Below are positions 27,454 to 39,292 of a stretch of 64,000 nucleotides of DNA, one piece after another. How positions within the stretch are numbered: the stretch's first letter is position 1; each line of letters opens with the position of its first letter. The notes under the pieces were generated by a model, which had not been told where the DNA came from, searched no databases, and saw only the letters and a list, made by a program, of their open reading frames with translations. A program made the position numbers and the translations under genes. Location of the stretch: contig NZ_CP120233.1 in the NCBI RefSeq assembly GCF_030012985.1, positions 1,178,001 through 1,242,000 of the forward strand. Reading direction: 5' to 3'. The stretch is from Microbulbifer sp. VAAF005. Lineage in GTDB: Bacteria; Pseudomonadota; Gammaproteobacteria; Pseudomonadales; Cellvibrionaceae.

Positions 27454-28104
27454 CTACTTATCGAATGCCTGTCGGCGGGACAATACATCATCGACCAAGC
27501 CATATTCCTTGGCCTCATCGGCGCTCATAAAGTTGTCGCGCTCTGTATCCCTCTCAATATCACTGACTGGACGTCCAGAGTGATGTGCCATGAGCTCATT
27601 CAAACGATGACGAATCTTGAGGATTTCCTGGGCGTGAATGTGGATATCACTCGCCTGCCCTTGGGCCCCACCGCTGGGCTGGTGAATCATCACACGGGAG
27701 TTTGGTGTTACGAAGCGTTTGCCTTCAGCACCTGCAGTCAACAAGAAGGCGCCCATACTACAGGCCTGCCCAATGCACATAGTGCTGACATCAGGCTTAA
27801 TGAACTGCATGGTGTCATAGATAGACATGCCGGCAGTTACCGAACCGCCCGGTGAATTAATGTAGAGGTGAATATCCTTATCTGGATTTTCTGCCTCGAG
27901 GAAAAGCAGCTGCGCAACAACCAGGTTGGCCATGTGGTCTTCTACAGGCCCGACCAGGAAGATCACACGCTCTTTTAACAGGCGAGAATAAATATCAAAT
28001 GAGCGCTCCCCTCTGGCGGTTTGCTCTACCACCATAGGAACTAAACCTGATGCTGAGGGCTCTATCGAAGCTTTTGGAAAATCAATTCGTGCCATAGGTA
28101 CCAT
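27454..28104 (-). CDS. clpP: ClpP protease catalytic subunit
   Basis: 216 residues from the ATG at 28104, chosen for its AAGGAAG ribosome-binding site; an upstream in-frame start would add 18 residues. The Ser-His-Asp triad is present: Ser116 ([11 protein letters not shown]), His141 ([10 protein letters not shown]) and a late Asp (about residue 190 in [11 protein letters not shown]). ClpP forms the 14-subunit proteolytic chamber used by ClpX and ClpA. It lies between tig and clpX. Confidence 0.97.
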   Translation of the reverse strand: MVPMARIDFPKASIEPSASGLVPMVVEQTARGERSFDIYSRLLKERVIFLVGPVEDHMANLVVAQLLFLEAENPDKDIHLYINSPGGSVTAGMSIYDTMQFIKPDVSTMCIGQACSMGAFLLTAGAEGKRFVTPNSRVMIHQPSGGAQGQASDIHIHAQEILKIRHRLNELMAHHSGRPVSDIERDTERDNFMSADEAKEYGLVDDVLSRRQAFDK

Positions 28105-28234
28105 TGCTTCCTTTTGTGGCGTATTCGGCAGGCCAGCGAATAGGCATCGTATGCCCATGCTGAAAAATTTGGTTTTCAGAGCTTAACCGGTCAGGCGAGA
28201 GAAAGCCAGCCGGTAAAAAGGAAGGAGATGTAGG

Positions 28235-28257
28235 GGCGTCACGCTTGAGCGGACGCC
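28235..28257. repeat. Hairpin between tig and clpP
   Basis: GGCGTC and GACGCC arms with an inner CGCT/AGCG pair form a compact hairpin in the tig-clpP gap. There is no T-run. It may modulate read-through or clpP mRNA processing; that role is not shown by the sequence. Confidence 0.35.
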
Positions 28258-28283
28258 ACCTTACACCTGAATGAAGTGAGATA

Positions 28284-29597
28284 TTAGCCTTGTTTTTGCG
28301 GCTTAATCACTTCGTCGTAGCTACTGTCAACTTCAGATACTTTAGCTGAAGCCAGTACGTGATCAACAACCTGGTCTTCCAGTACAACAGACTCAACACC
28401 AGACAGCAGCTCACGGTTGCTGTAGTAGTAGTCAACCACTTCTTGCGGCTGCTGGTAGGTAGAAGCCAGCTCTTCAACTTTCGCCTTTACGCGATCGGCA
28501 TCAACAGAAAGTTCATTCTGCTTAACAATCTCACCGACTACCAAACCGAGAACTACACGGCGTTTTGCCTGCTCTTCGAACATAGTGTCAGGCAACATGC
28601 GCTCGGCATCTTCAGCCTTGATCTGGCCACCAAACTGCTGAACCATTTGACCACGCAGGGTAGTTACTTCACTGGCAACCAGAGCGGACGGCAGCTCAAC
28701 TGGATGCTTCTCGAACAGCTGATCCATGATCTGGGTCTTAACTTTGTTCAGAGCGGCATTTTTCAGCTCACGCTGCATGTTGTTGCGAACTTCCTCACGG
28801 AACTTCTCTTCGCCACCTTCCTGAACACCGTAAGCTTTGAAGAACTCTTCGTTCAGCTCGGGAAGTTCAGGCTTCTCGGAAGAAGTCACCTTGATATTAA
28901 AGGTAACAGCAGCACCGCGAAGCTCTTCTGCCTGGTAATCTTCCGGGAAGGTCAGATCAATGTCTTTCTCTTCACCGGGCTTCATGCCCAGAATGCCTTC
29001 TTCGAAGCCAGGAATCATCTGGCCGGAACCCAGTACCAACTGGTGGCCTTCGGCCTTACCGCCTTCAAACTCTTCGCCGTCTTTGCGACCAACAAAGTTG
29101 ATAACAACACGATCGCCCTTCTGAGCTTTGCGCTTGGTATCTTTCCAGGAAGACTGTTGTTTGCGCAGAATATCGATCATGCTCTTCACGTCAGCATCAG
29201 TAACTTCTGCAACAGGGCGTTCTACAGCGATCTCAGCCAGGTCAGCGAGTTCAACTTCAGGGTAAACTTCGAAAGTAGCAACGTACTCCAGGTTTTCACC
29301 AGCAGCAGTCTGCTTGGCTTCGATGCTAGGCTGGCCGGCAGGTTTAACCTCTTCCTTCTGAACCGCTTCGTAGAAAGAACGGCTCATTACCTCACCCAGA
29401 ACTTCCTGACGAACGCCGGCACCAAAGCGCTGGCGAACAACCTTCATCGGCACCTTGCCTTTGCGGAAGCCATTGATGCGAACAGTCTTAGCAGCCTGCT
29501 GGAGACGCTTGTCCACTTCTTTGTCGACAATTTCTGCCGGCAAGTTGACCGTTAAACGACGCTCCAGACCGGAAGTAGTTTCGATGGAAACCTGCAT
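28284..29597 (-). CDS. tig: Trigger factor, ribosome-bound chaperone and peptidyl-prolyl isomerase
   Basis: 437 residues from the ATG at 29597 (E. coli 432), with GAGGATAAAC upstream; a 20-residue longer reading is not supported by the family. The ribosome-binding loop appears as NGFRKGKVPMKVVRQRFG (about residues 42-59). The central FKBP domain (RKAQKGDRVVINFVGRKDGE, MIPGFEEGILGMKPGEEK) and a long helical C-terminal chaperone domain follow. It heads the tig-clpP-clpX-lon cluster. A 398-codon open frame on the opposite strand is a shadow of this gene. Confidence 0.98.
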   Translation of the reverse strand: MQVSIETTSGLERRLTVNLPAEIVDKEVDKRLQQAAKTVRINGFRKGKVPMKVVRQRFGAGVRQEVLGEVMSRSFYEAVQKEEVKPAGQPSIEAKQTAAGENLEYVATFEVYPEVELADLAEIAVERPVAEVTDADVKSMIDILRKQQSSWKDTKRKAQKGDRVVINFVGRKDGEEFEGGKAEGHQLVLGSGQMIPGFEEGILGMKPGEEKDIDLTFPEDYQAEELRGAAVTFNIKVTSSEKPELPELNEEFFKAYGVQEGGEEKFREEVRNNMQRELKNAALNKVKTQIMDQLFEKHPVELPSALVASEVTTLRGQMVQQFGGQIKAEDAERMLPDTMFEEQAKRRVVLGLVVGEIVKQNELSVDADRVKAKVEELASTYQQPQEVVDYYYSNRELLSGVESVVLEDQVVDHVLASAKVSEVDSSYDEVIKPQKQG

Positions 29598-29781
29598 GTT
29601 TATCCTCGTGAGACTATCTCTGTAATCGCGCCGCAGCGCCAACGAATACCGGGTCACCGAGACTTAGTCAGCGACCTCGTGGGCGCAGCACGAAATAATA
29701 CTTTTGCGCTGCCGCCAAATACACAAGAAGCCCGCACCCACCCCTCCAGGGCAAGTCACACGGACTTCAAGGCTTTTAATT

Positions 29782-29866
<85 letters not shown>

Positions 29867-30004
29867 AAATCGAACCTGCCGCTAACTCTTTGATATTTAA
29901 GCGCTTTCGCTACTTTTTTAGAGCCCATCGCGACAAGGGGTGCAGATTGTGCCACAGCATTTTTGGGTCTTCAACACTTTACTGAACACTTTTCTCATAA
30001 AATA

Positions 30005-30033
30005 AAAAAAGGCGCCTCAAAGGCGCCTTTTTT
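30005..30033 (-). terminator. Terminator after fadA
   Basis: GGCGCC-TCAAA-GGCGCC flanked by A6 and T6 runs, 16 bp past the fadA stop. It has T-runs on both strands and so may be bidirectional. Confidence 0.9.
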
Positions 30034-30048
30034 CGGGGTCTAACTTCC

Positions 30049-33392
<3,344 letters not shown>

Positions 33393-33506
33393 TGATTGAC
33401 CTCTTTTATTCTGGGCCGCGATCCTGGGCCCGGGGTCGGAATTTTTGTGCAACCAAGGGCCGCCCCGCACAGCGCGGTGACACTTAGGCCCAATTTGGTC
33501 AGCCGT

Positions 33507-33537
33507 AGTATAGCCAGATTCAAACGATTGTTTGAAT
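33507..33537 (-). promoter_or_regulatory. fadBA promoter with PsrA-type operator
   Basis: ATTCAAAC-GATT-GTTTGAAT (33518-33537) has perfect 8-bp arms and contains the PsrA consensus form CAAAC-N4-GTTTG. On the minus strand it overlaps a promoter whose -10 is TATACT (33507-33512) and whose -35 falls inside the palindrome. In Pseudomonas the TetR-type regulator PsrA represses fadBA until long-chain acyl-CoA releases it. PsrA itself is not in the window. Confidence 0.75.
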
Positions 33538-33691
33538 ACTATTTCTTACAAATGGAGTGGCACCAGGAGTGCCAAAGTACAGAAATTCGCCAGTTTGCGA
33601 ACGGAAAGAAATTAAAGCTGGGCTAGTCTATCTCGGATCGTGCCGCCCTATCAGCCACTTGGCACGAACTCCCTCTTTTCTAAACCATCTT

Positions 33692-34276
33692 TCAGGAATT
33701 GGGCTCTTGAAGGTCGGGATGCCCATAAGCCGGCATCATTGCGCTGACAACTACACAGTCACAGCGACCTGTATTTCGAAAGCGGTGCGGACGCTGAGCA
33801 TCAAAATAATACCCATCGCCGGTACTCAGCAGGGCAAAGTCGGAGCCAACCGTAACCTCCAGGTCACCACTGACAACCACCCCACCAATCTCCCCCTCAG
33901 CAGATTCGAGAGAAAAGCCGGTGTCATCCCCAGCGGGAAACACTTTCCACAATAGCGACATGCCGCAGTTTGCTTTTGCCCCTCCAAACAAACGGCAGGA
34001 TACAGTACCGTGACCGATGTCTGGCACTTCACTTCCACGAAAAAAAATCTGTTTTGCGCCCGACATCTCTAGGGAAAAGAAATCGGTTAGCGACATAGGT
34101 ATTGCACCCAATATCTTCTGTAGCGAACCGACAGAAGGGCTAACCTTTCCAAGCTCTATAAAAGAAATTGTTGCGTTAGTCATCCCAGCCCGCCTCGCCA
34201 ATTCCCTCTGCGAAATACCGTAAATGTGGCGCACCATTTTTAAACGGGCGCCAACATCCTCTTCAGGATCATCCAT
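33692..34276 (-). CDS. XRE-cupin transcriptional regulator (PuuR-like)
   Basis: About 194 residues from the ATG at 34276; a TTG at 34285 with AAAGGAG upstream is an alternative. An N-terminal Cro/CI-type helix-turn-helix (LKMVRHIYGISQRELARRAGMTNATISFIELGKVSPSV read in pieces, about residues 12-50) is joined to a C-terminal cupin barrel (about 105-185, with GEIGGVVVSGDLEV and the HRFRN strand). Such fusions often control polyamine or amino-acid catabolism with a small ligand bound in the cupin. No target operon is adjacent; it lies 76 bp downstream of fabY on the same strand. Confidence 0.85.
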   Translation of the reverse strand: MDDPEEDVGARLKMVRHIYGISQRELARRAGMTNATISFIELGKVSPSVGSLQKILGAIPMSLTDFFSLEMSGAKQIFFRGSEVPDIGHGTVSCRLFGGAKANCGMSLLWKVFPAGDDTGFSLESAEGEIGGVVVSGDLEVTVGSDFALLSTGDGYYFDAQRPHRFRNTGRCDCVVVSAMMPAYGHPDLQEPNS

Positions 34277-34352
34277 GCTCCCCAAAAGCTCCTTTTGCGT
34301 TATTTTCCCTCAGGTAAAAATCAACACATTTGAGGTATTACTTGAAAACCAA

Positions 34353-36209
34353 TCACACCATATCTTCAAATGGATTTCCATTTGGCAGCTTCACTGGCGG
34401 CATCCCGGGCAAACATATTTCCTCTTCTGAGATAGCTATCTCATTTTCGTCGATCATGCCCTCACCAAACCGATAAATAACATCCAGTTCACCGCGAGAA
34501 GCCTTGGCATTGTATTTGTCACTCTGCTCTACAACTTTCTCATTTAGCACTTGAGAAGCTGTAATCGCAGACTTGCCATGACGCTTTTCCATCATTGTTT
34601 TTGTAATCTGGGGCGACAAAATTGTCGCTGTCGCATTATTACCACCAAAACCTTTTGAGTTTAGGAACGCAAGATCCAGCGTTCCCCGCCCTCTATCCGT
34701 ATGCTCCAGAGAGATATCAAGATGCTTACAATGAACATCGTCAGCGATGCGATCAACGGTGGTCACTCCCGGGAGTATGCCGCGATCAAATACACCTAAC
34801 GCTGTAACTAACTGATCCCCACTGGCTGAAGCGACGGTATGCCCCAAAAAGGCCTTAACCGCACAAATCGGCCATTCAGTAATGCCAAATGCGCCGGCCA
34901 AACGATCAAAAATGGCGGACTCAGTAACTCGATTTTGCGGCGTACTGGAGCCATGGGCCTGCACAAAGCTGCGACGCCGCAAACTATCCTCACCCACAAT
35001 TGCCCGCGCCTCCGCCATTGCTCTGGCCATCGTCAGGTAATTCCCGGGACCCGGCGCAGAAATCGATTTCTTTGTGCCGTCGGCATTGGTAAACACACCG
35101 GCAACCGAACCATATACAGAAGCACCCAACTCGAGCGCCAGAGCATCGTCCATTAAGATGACCCACTGGGTACCCTCACCCAAGGTAAAGCCACAGTTCT
35201 CACCGAACGGGCGACTGGTGCGTCGATAATCAATTTCTCCGGGGAAAAGCTTGCGTAAATTCTCGGTAGTGGCAAGGGCACCCATCGTTGAATAGCCATC
35301 GACAACTTCAGGCACAAGGGGCGCCTCAGCCGCACCAATTACAGCGACCCGCGCCCTACCCGAGCGAATATCTTCAACGCCAGCGCGAAGGTTGTACAGG
35401 AAGGTCGCGCAAGCACCGGCAACAGCGCCGGTAGAACCGACATTTCCGAGCACATAAGCGTTAACAAAATCCGCTGGCATACTATTTAAACCAAGCGCTA
35501 GTTGTTTAGAACTTACGCGACTACCTCGCAGGCGAGACTGCAATAGACCGCCGTTACCAAATGGGTCCAACTGACTCATTGCCGAGGCGGCATAGAGGGC
35601 AATATTCCCCGGCCCAGCCGCAGACACAACAGTATCCCAGTCAACCCCCAAAGACTGCACCGCATCTGACGCACCCAAGAGGGCCAGCTGCAACCCCCTG
35701 GGATGAAATCGAGAGTTATATTTAGTGCCCGGTTCAAATCCAGTTGGGAGCTGGCCGGCGGCGGCCACACTTATCTCGCGGTGGCTATCCAACAAAACTG
35801 ACAGCTCAGTTGTGGTGACTCGAACCCTACCGCCCTGGATATGCTCCAAGTGCCAATGAGCTGGCACAGGCTGCGGAAGTTGCCGGGTGGAAATTTCGAA
35901 TGTCAGGCCCTGGGGGTTTGCAAGCTGGGCAGACTGATGGAAATGGCACTTGCGGTAGTCGTAATAGCGACTCTCTAGTTCGCGCACCAATGTACCATCC
36001 AACACCTGCTGCTCAAGGGCAGGATCCAAAATGCCTTCGGCGTTGTCTCCGGTTCGCAAGCCCATCAGGGCAGCCAGGTCGGAAAGAGTGCTATCCCGCT
36101 CTTTCTTACTCAGTTTGTCTAGCACGAGGCGAGAGTACCCCTTATGGAAAGAACTACGTCCAGCAGGGTTGAATCCACCGAATGCGGTGATTACGGGAAG
36201 GCGCTGCAT
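34353..36209 (-). CDS. fabY: Beta-ketoacyl-ACP synthase FabY-like (fatty acid synthesis initiation)
   Basis: 618 residues from the ATG at 36209 (GGAGGTCAGG just upstream); a longer open frame overlapping the divergent gene is not conserved. It starts MQRLPVITAFGGFNPAGRSSFH, like Pseudomonas aeruginosa FabY (PA5174), which condenses acetyl-CoA with malonyl-ACP to begin fatty acid synthesis. The ketosynthase Cys lies in GACATFLYNLRAG. The catalytic His residues are in QAHGSSTPQNR and FLGHTVASASGDQL. The extra N-terminal 150 residues are typical of FabY. It is divergent from an AraC-type regulator. Confidence 0.85.
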   Translation of the reverse strand: MQRLPVITAFGGFNPAGRSSFHKGYSRLVLDKLSKKERDSTLSDLAALMGLRTGDNAEGILDPALEQQVLDGTLVRELESRYYDYRKCHFHQSAQLANPQGLTFEISTRQLPQPVPAHWHLEHIQGGRVRVTTTELSVLLDSHREISVAAAGQLPTGFEPGTKYNSRFHPRGLQLALLGASDAVQSLGVDWDTVVSAAGPGNIALYAASAMSQLDPFGNGGLLQSRLRGSRVSSKQLALGLNSMPADFVNAYVLGNVGSTGAVAGACATFLYNLRAGVEDIRSGRARVAVIGAAEAPLVPEVVDGYSTMGALATTENLRKLFPGEIDYRRTSRPFGENCGFTLGEGTQWVILMDDALALELGASVYGSVAGVFTNADGTKKSISAPGPGNYLTMARAMAEARAIVGEDSLRRRSFVQAHGSSTPQNRVTESAIFDRLAGAFGITEWPICAVKAFLGHTVASASGDQLVTALGVFDRGILPGVTTVDRIADDVHCKHLDISLEHTDRGRGTLDLAFLNSKGFGGNNATATILSPQITKTMMEKRHGKSAITASQVLNEKVVEQSDKYNAKASRGELDVIYRFGEGMIDENEIAISEEEICLPGMPPVKLPNGNPFEDMV

Positions 36210-36348
36210 CCTGACCTCCAGCCAAGTACTTAACACTATAAAAATAAGAGATGCGAGTGTAGGGGGTGGCGATTCTGTCCAGTTATGGGCATACTGGCCA
36301 GCAAAATTGAGTGTTTTGGCCAATAGCGCAAGTGCGCACAGATATGTA

Positions 36349-37335
36349 ATGCGAACAGTAACTTTTCTACTTATCGACCAGATGCTGGCAACCGGCACCG
36401 TTCTTCCCCTCGAGATGCTCCGTGGCGCAGAGAGTCGCGCAAGAGTGGAGGGTATCAAGGGCAACCTAAAATTGGTGACCGCCAGTCTGGATGGGACACC
36501 AGTAAATACCCGCTGCGGATTTACCCTTCAGCCGGATGTCGCTCTCAGCGATGCACCAGACAGCGATCTAATCTACATCCCGACCATGTGGCGCAACCCC
36601 CGCCCCGCCCTAAAACGAGGCGGAAAAATATTAGAGTGGCTGCGCCAGCAGGAAAAACAAGGGGCCGCTATCAGCGCTGTGGGTACCGGGGTGTGCTTTC
36701 TGGCCGAAGCAGGTCTTCTAAACGGTAAGCCCGCAACTACCCACTGGCATTATTTTGATCAATTCAGCTCAGACTATCCAGAGGTAAAGTTAAAGCGTCA
36801 ATATTTTATCACCCAAGCAGACAAGCTTTTCTGTGCAGCAAGCGTCAATGCCTTGGCAGACGTTACCGTTCACATGATTCGCCAACTGTATGGACCAGCC
36901 ATTGCCAGCCATGTGGAGCGAAATTTCTCTCACGAAATTCGCCGCCCCTTTGAAGAGATCGCCTATTCTGAGGGATCTGTTCAGCTACATCCAGACGAAG
37001 ATATCGTTCAAGCCCAAGCCTGGCTCAAAGAACACTGCAATACTGAAGTACGCCTTAGCGAAGTGGCACAACTCTTTGACATGAGCGTGCGATCATTCAA
37101 TCGCCGGTTCAAACTAGCAACAGGACAGACACCCTTGCAATACTTACAAAATGTCAGGGTTGATATGGCGCGCGAACTTTTGCAATCAAGTAATTTATCG
37201 GTCAATGAAATTGCTGAAAAAGTTGGCTATCAGGATATGGGGCATTTCACTGCACTTTTTAAAAAGTTTTTGGCAACCACCCCCAGCGAATACCGCACTA
37301 CGGTGCGCGCTAAACTATTCAGGGTCAATACTTAA
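36349..37335 (+). CDS. AraC-family regulator with DJ-1/PfpI (GlxA-like) sensor domain
   Basis: 328 residues from the ATG at 36349; longer in-frame extensions overlap fabY and lack family resemblance. Residues 1-190 form a class I glutamine-amidotransferase-like domain (GVCFLAEAGLLNGKPATTHWHY) used as a ligand sensor. Residues about 220-325 hold the two AraC helix-turn-helices (VRLSEVAQLFDMSVRSFNRRF and LSVNEIAEKVGYQDMGHF). The -10 region of the divergent fabY gap contains two GGCCA-containing direct repeats (36295-36323), possible binding sites. Its target is not known. The 3' end overlaps the facing methyltransferase gene by 21 bp. Confidence 0.85.
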   Translation: MRTVTFLLIDQMLATGTVLPLEMLRGAESRARVEGIKGNLKLVTASLDGTPVNTRCGFTLQPDVALSDAPDSDLIYIPTMWRNPRPALKRGGKILEWLRQQEKQGAAISAVGTGVCFLAEAGLLNGKPATTHWHYFDQFSSDYPEVKLKRQYFITQADKLFCAASVNALADVTVHMIRQLYGPAIASHVERNFSHEIRRPFEEIAYSEGSVQLHPDEDIVQAQAWLKEHCNTEVRLSEVAQLFDMSVRSFNRRFKLATGQTPLQYLQNVRVDMARELLQSSNLSVNEIAEKVGYQDMGHFTALFKKFLATTPSEYRTTVRAKLFRVNT

Positions 37336-37971
37336 TTTTCTCAGAAAAATAACATCACTATGGACAAACTGGAGCTCGGCACCTAGTGACCGAGCCAACC
37401 ACTCAAATGTCTTCACACTAAAAAAACAAATGTGTGTAGGATCTCTAATGTAGTGCCAATTGGCGAAACGCTCCGCAGAAATAACCAATTTGGTCATCAG
37501 GGCCATAACACCTCCGGTGCGCAACCTACCCCAGAGGTTCTCGATCTCCGCTCCAGGCTGCCCCAAATGCTCGATCACCTCTGTTGCGACGATAAAGTCA
37601 TAATTCCCATGCAGCGCCTTTTGAGCTGGCGCATAAAAATGATCATACAGATCGACTCTATGCCCATTGCCCTCTAAAATTCTGGCCAACAAGGGGGCCG
37701 GCCCGCAACCAAAATCCAGACCATAACAACATGAGCCCTTCAGCTCTTTTAGCAAGGGCTGCGCGCAACGACTGAGAAATTGACGGTAACCTTCATCCTC
37801 TATCGAATTCTCATGAAGGTCGTAGTAAGCTTTTTCTTCATCGGGACTTAAGTGGAATTTCGGGGGAACAAATACGAGCGCGCAGTTATCACACTGATGA
37901 TAGCTGCGGAATTTATCTCGATGGTAAGGCTGCACCGCACGATGGCGGCACAGCGGACACTGCAGTGACAA
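37315..37971 (-). CDS. Class I SAM-dependent methyltransferase with N-terminal zinc knuckle
   Basis: 218 residues. The start CPLC...YHQCDNC (about residues 5-29) makes a four-Cys zinc ribbon, followed by a methyltransferase core with GLDFGCGPAPLLARIL and the VATEVIEHL motif. Proteins of this build often modify sugars or small molecules; the substrate is not evident. The start is TTG at 37971, one base after the ibpA stop, implying co-transcription and translational coupling with the heat-shock gene. No better start keeps the zinc knuckle. Confidence 0.78.
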   Translation of the reverse strand: MSLQCPLCRHRAVQPYHRDKFRSYHQCDNCALVFVPPKFHLSPDEEKAYYDLHENSIEDEGYRQFLSRCAQPLLKELKGSCCYGLDFGCGPAPLLARILEGNGHRVDLYDHFYAPAQKALHGNYDFIVATEVIEHLGQPGAEIENLWGRLRTGGVMALMTKLVISAERFANWHYIRDPTHICFFSVKTFEWLARSLGAELQFVHSDVIFLRKLSIDPE

Positions 37972-37972
37972 C

Positions 37973-38449
37973 TTACGCTACTGCCGCACTGGACTCGGTG
38001 TCACTCTTTGCATGCTGGAGAATATTGCCTTCTGTAATCGAGATTTTTCTCGGCTTCATTGCTTCAGGTATTTCACGCACTAACTCTACATGCAACAACC
38101 CATTCGCCAACTTTGCATCAGTTACTTTTACATGATCAGCGAGCTGAAAGCGCCGCTCAAAATTTCTTGCGGCAATACCCCGGTGTAAATACTTCCCCTG
38201 ACCATTATTTTCCGGCTTAGTACCGCTAACCACTAAACGATTTTGCTCTACTTGAATATCAAGTTCAGACTGCTCAAAGCCGGCAACAGCCATAGTAATT
38301 CGGTAACTATCATCACCGGTTAACTCTATATCGTATGGGGGGTAGGAAGGCTGCTTTTGCTCGCTAGTGGTCATTGCATCAAGCAGGCTGGCCATACGGT
38401 CAAAGCCAATAGCAGATCGATAAAGTGGGGAGAAATCAAAATTACGCAT
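37973..38449 (-). CDS. ibpA: Small heat-shock protein IbpA (Hsp20)
   Basis: 158 residues from the ATG at 38449 (MRNFDFSPLYRSAIGFDRM, as in E. coli IbpA). An ATG six bases earlier is too close to the GAGGA ribosome-binding site. The alpha-crystallin domain spans about residues 36-125 (YDIELTGDDSYRITMAVAGF, LHRGIAARNFERRFQL, and LANGLLHVELVREIPEA), with a C-terminal PRKISI anchoring motif. It binds unfolding proteins in large oligomers for later refolding by DnaK/ClpB. It is preceded by a sigma-32 promoter and a ROSE-like thermometer. Confidence 0.95.
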   Translation of the reverse strand: MRNFDFSPLYRSAIGFDRMASLLDAMTTSEQKQPSYPPYDIELTGDDSYRITMAVAGFEQSELDIQVEQNRLVVSGTKPENNGQGKYLHRGIAARNFERRFQLADHVKVTDAKLANGLLHVELVREIPEAMKPRKISITEGNILQHAKSDTESSAAVA

Positions 38450-38454
38450 TATCA

Positions 38455-38530
38455 TATCCTCAGTTCAGAGCAATATTTGAAACTACGTCCGTCAAATGAC
38501 CAGACTCTTTTCAGGGGCACTTTCTATTGA
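38455..38530 (-). promoter_or_regulatory. ROSE-like RNA thermometer in the ibpA 5' UTR
   Basis: In the transcript, UUGCUC (38468-38473 on the complement) can fold onto the ribosome-binding site GAGGA (38457-38461) with outer AUAU/AUAU pairs. This matches the ROSE hallmark UYGCU opposite AGGA, with its odd G-G pairing. ROSE elements melt on heating and free the ribosome-binding site of ibpA-type genes. Confidence 0.7.
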
Positions 38531-38552
38531 AGCTACCGCCTGCATAAAAGAA

Positions 38553-38578
38553 ATATGGGCAGAGATTTCTTATTCAAG
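38553..38578 (-). promoter_or_regulatory. Sigma-32 promoter of ibpA
   Basis: On the minus strand, CTTGAAT (38572-38578), 12 bases, then CCCATAT (38553-38559); this is a good heat-shock promoter. It predicts a leader of about 90-100 nt that contains the thermometer. Confidence 0.75.
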
Positions 38579-38595
38579 GGTGAAAGATAAATTTT

Positions 38596-39201
38596 ATGTC
38601 AAAAACTCACAAAAAGCTTCTCGAGCCCACCTGCAGAATTTTTATTGGCATCCAGCTAGATGAAACGACACAGGAGTTTTTAAATAAGTTAACGGTCGCC
38701 ATAAAGCGCAAACAAGATGCTGCATCAATTACCAGCACTCGCTGGATAACCCGCCAAAACCGTCATATCACCCTTTGTTTTCTAGGCCAGTTACCTATTG
38801 AAGTAATCCCTCTACTTAAAACCGGGCTCACATCCATTGCAGAGGCCACAACTGAATTGAAAACCAATTTTTTTAAACTCGGCACCTTTCCGGGCAATGA
38901 CGCTCACTTAATTGCAGCAGAAGTTGTGGCTACCCAGCAATTGGAGGCTCTACATGAATCCATCAAGCAGCTAGCCAAAAGGCTATCCTTACCGGCAGAG
39001 AGCCGGCGCTATCGTCCGCATATCACCCTATGCAGGAGCGGTAAGCAATTTCAATGGTTTTCTCCATTGAAGCTTGAGCACCCACTAACACTAAACAACA
39101 TCACGCTCTACCAAAGCCAACCCAGCCAATATGGCAGCCGCTACTCTCCCCTGCAGACAACAACCCTACGCCCACTAAAAAATTCAAACGCACAATTATA
39201 A
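38596..39201 (+). CDS. thpR: RNA 2',3'-cyclic phosphodiesterase ThpR (2H family, LigT-like)
   Basis: 201 residues with the two diagnostic His-x-Thr motifs, RHITLCFLG (about residue 57) and PHITLCRSG (about 142), spaced as in the 2H phosphoesterases. The N-terminal CRIFIGIQLD strand is typical. ThpR opens RNA 2',3'-cyclic phosphates to 2'-phosphates and was first seen as a tRNA half ligase. With RtcB in the same window the cell has two enzymes acting on cyclic-phosphate RNA ends. It is divergent from ibpA. Confidence 0.92.
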   Translation: MSKTHKKLLEPTCRIFIGIQLDETTQEFLNKLTVAIKRKQDAASITSTRWITRQNRHITLCFLGQLPIEVIPLLKTGLTSIAEATTELKTNFFKLGTFPGNDAHLIAAEVVATQQLEALHESIKQLAKRLSLPAESRRYRPHITLCRSGKQFQWFSPLKLEHPLTLNNITLYQSQPSQYGSRYSPLQTTTLRPLKNSNAQL

Positions 39202-39236
39202 TCCTGCGGAATTACAGAACTTTACCTGGTACCCAA

Positions 39237-39273
39237 AAGTAAAAAAGCGAACCAATGGCTCGCTTTTTTACTT
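39237..39273. terminator. Terminator between thpR and the coiled-coil gene
   Basis: AAGTAAAAAAGCGA and TCGCTTTTTTACTT form a 14-bp perfect stem around a 9-base loop with A/T runs on both sides. It serves the convergent genes. Confidence 0.9.
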
Positions 39274-39292
39274 AACGGTATAACTGGGGTGG

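Noticed and set aside
28359..29555. 398-codon open frame on the plus strand opposite tig
   Set aside because: Exact antisense of a certain gene, no family resemblance or ribosome-binding site; arises from codon bias of trigger factor.
33518..33537. Palindrome as a transposon end or phage attachment site
   Set aside because: Fits a PsrA operator in a fad promoter and no mobile-element gene is near.
36210..36464. 85-residue N-terminal extension of FabY
   Set aside because: Overlaps the divergent regulator and lacks family match; ATG at 36209 has a strong ribosome-binding site.
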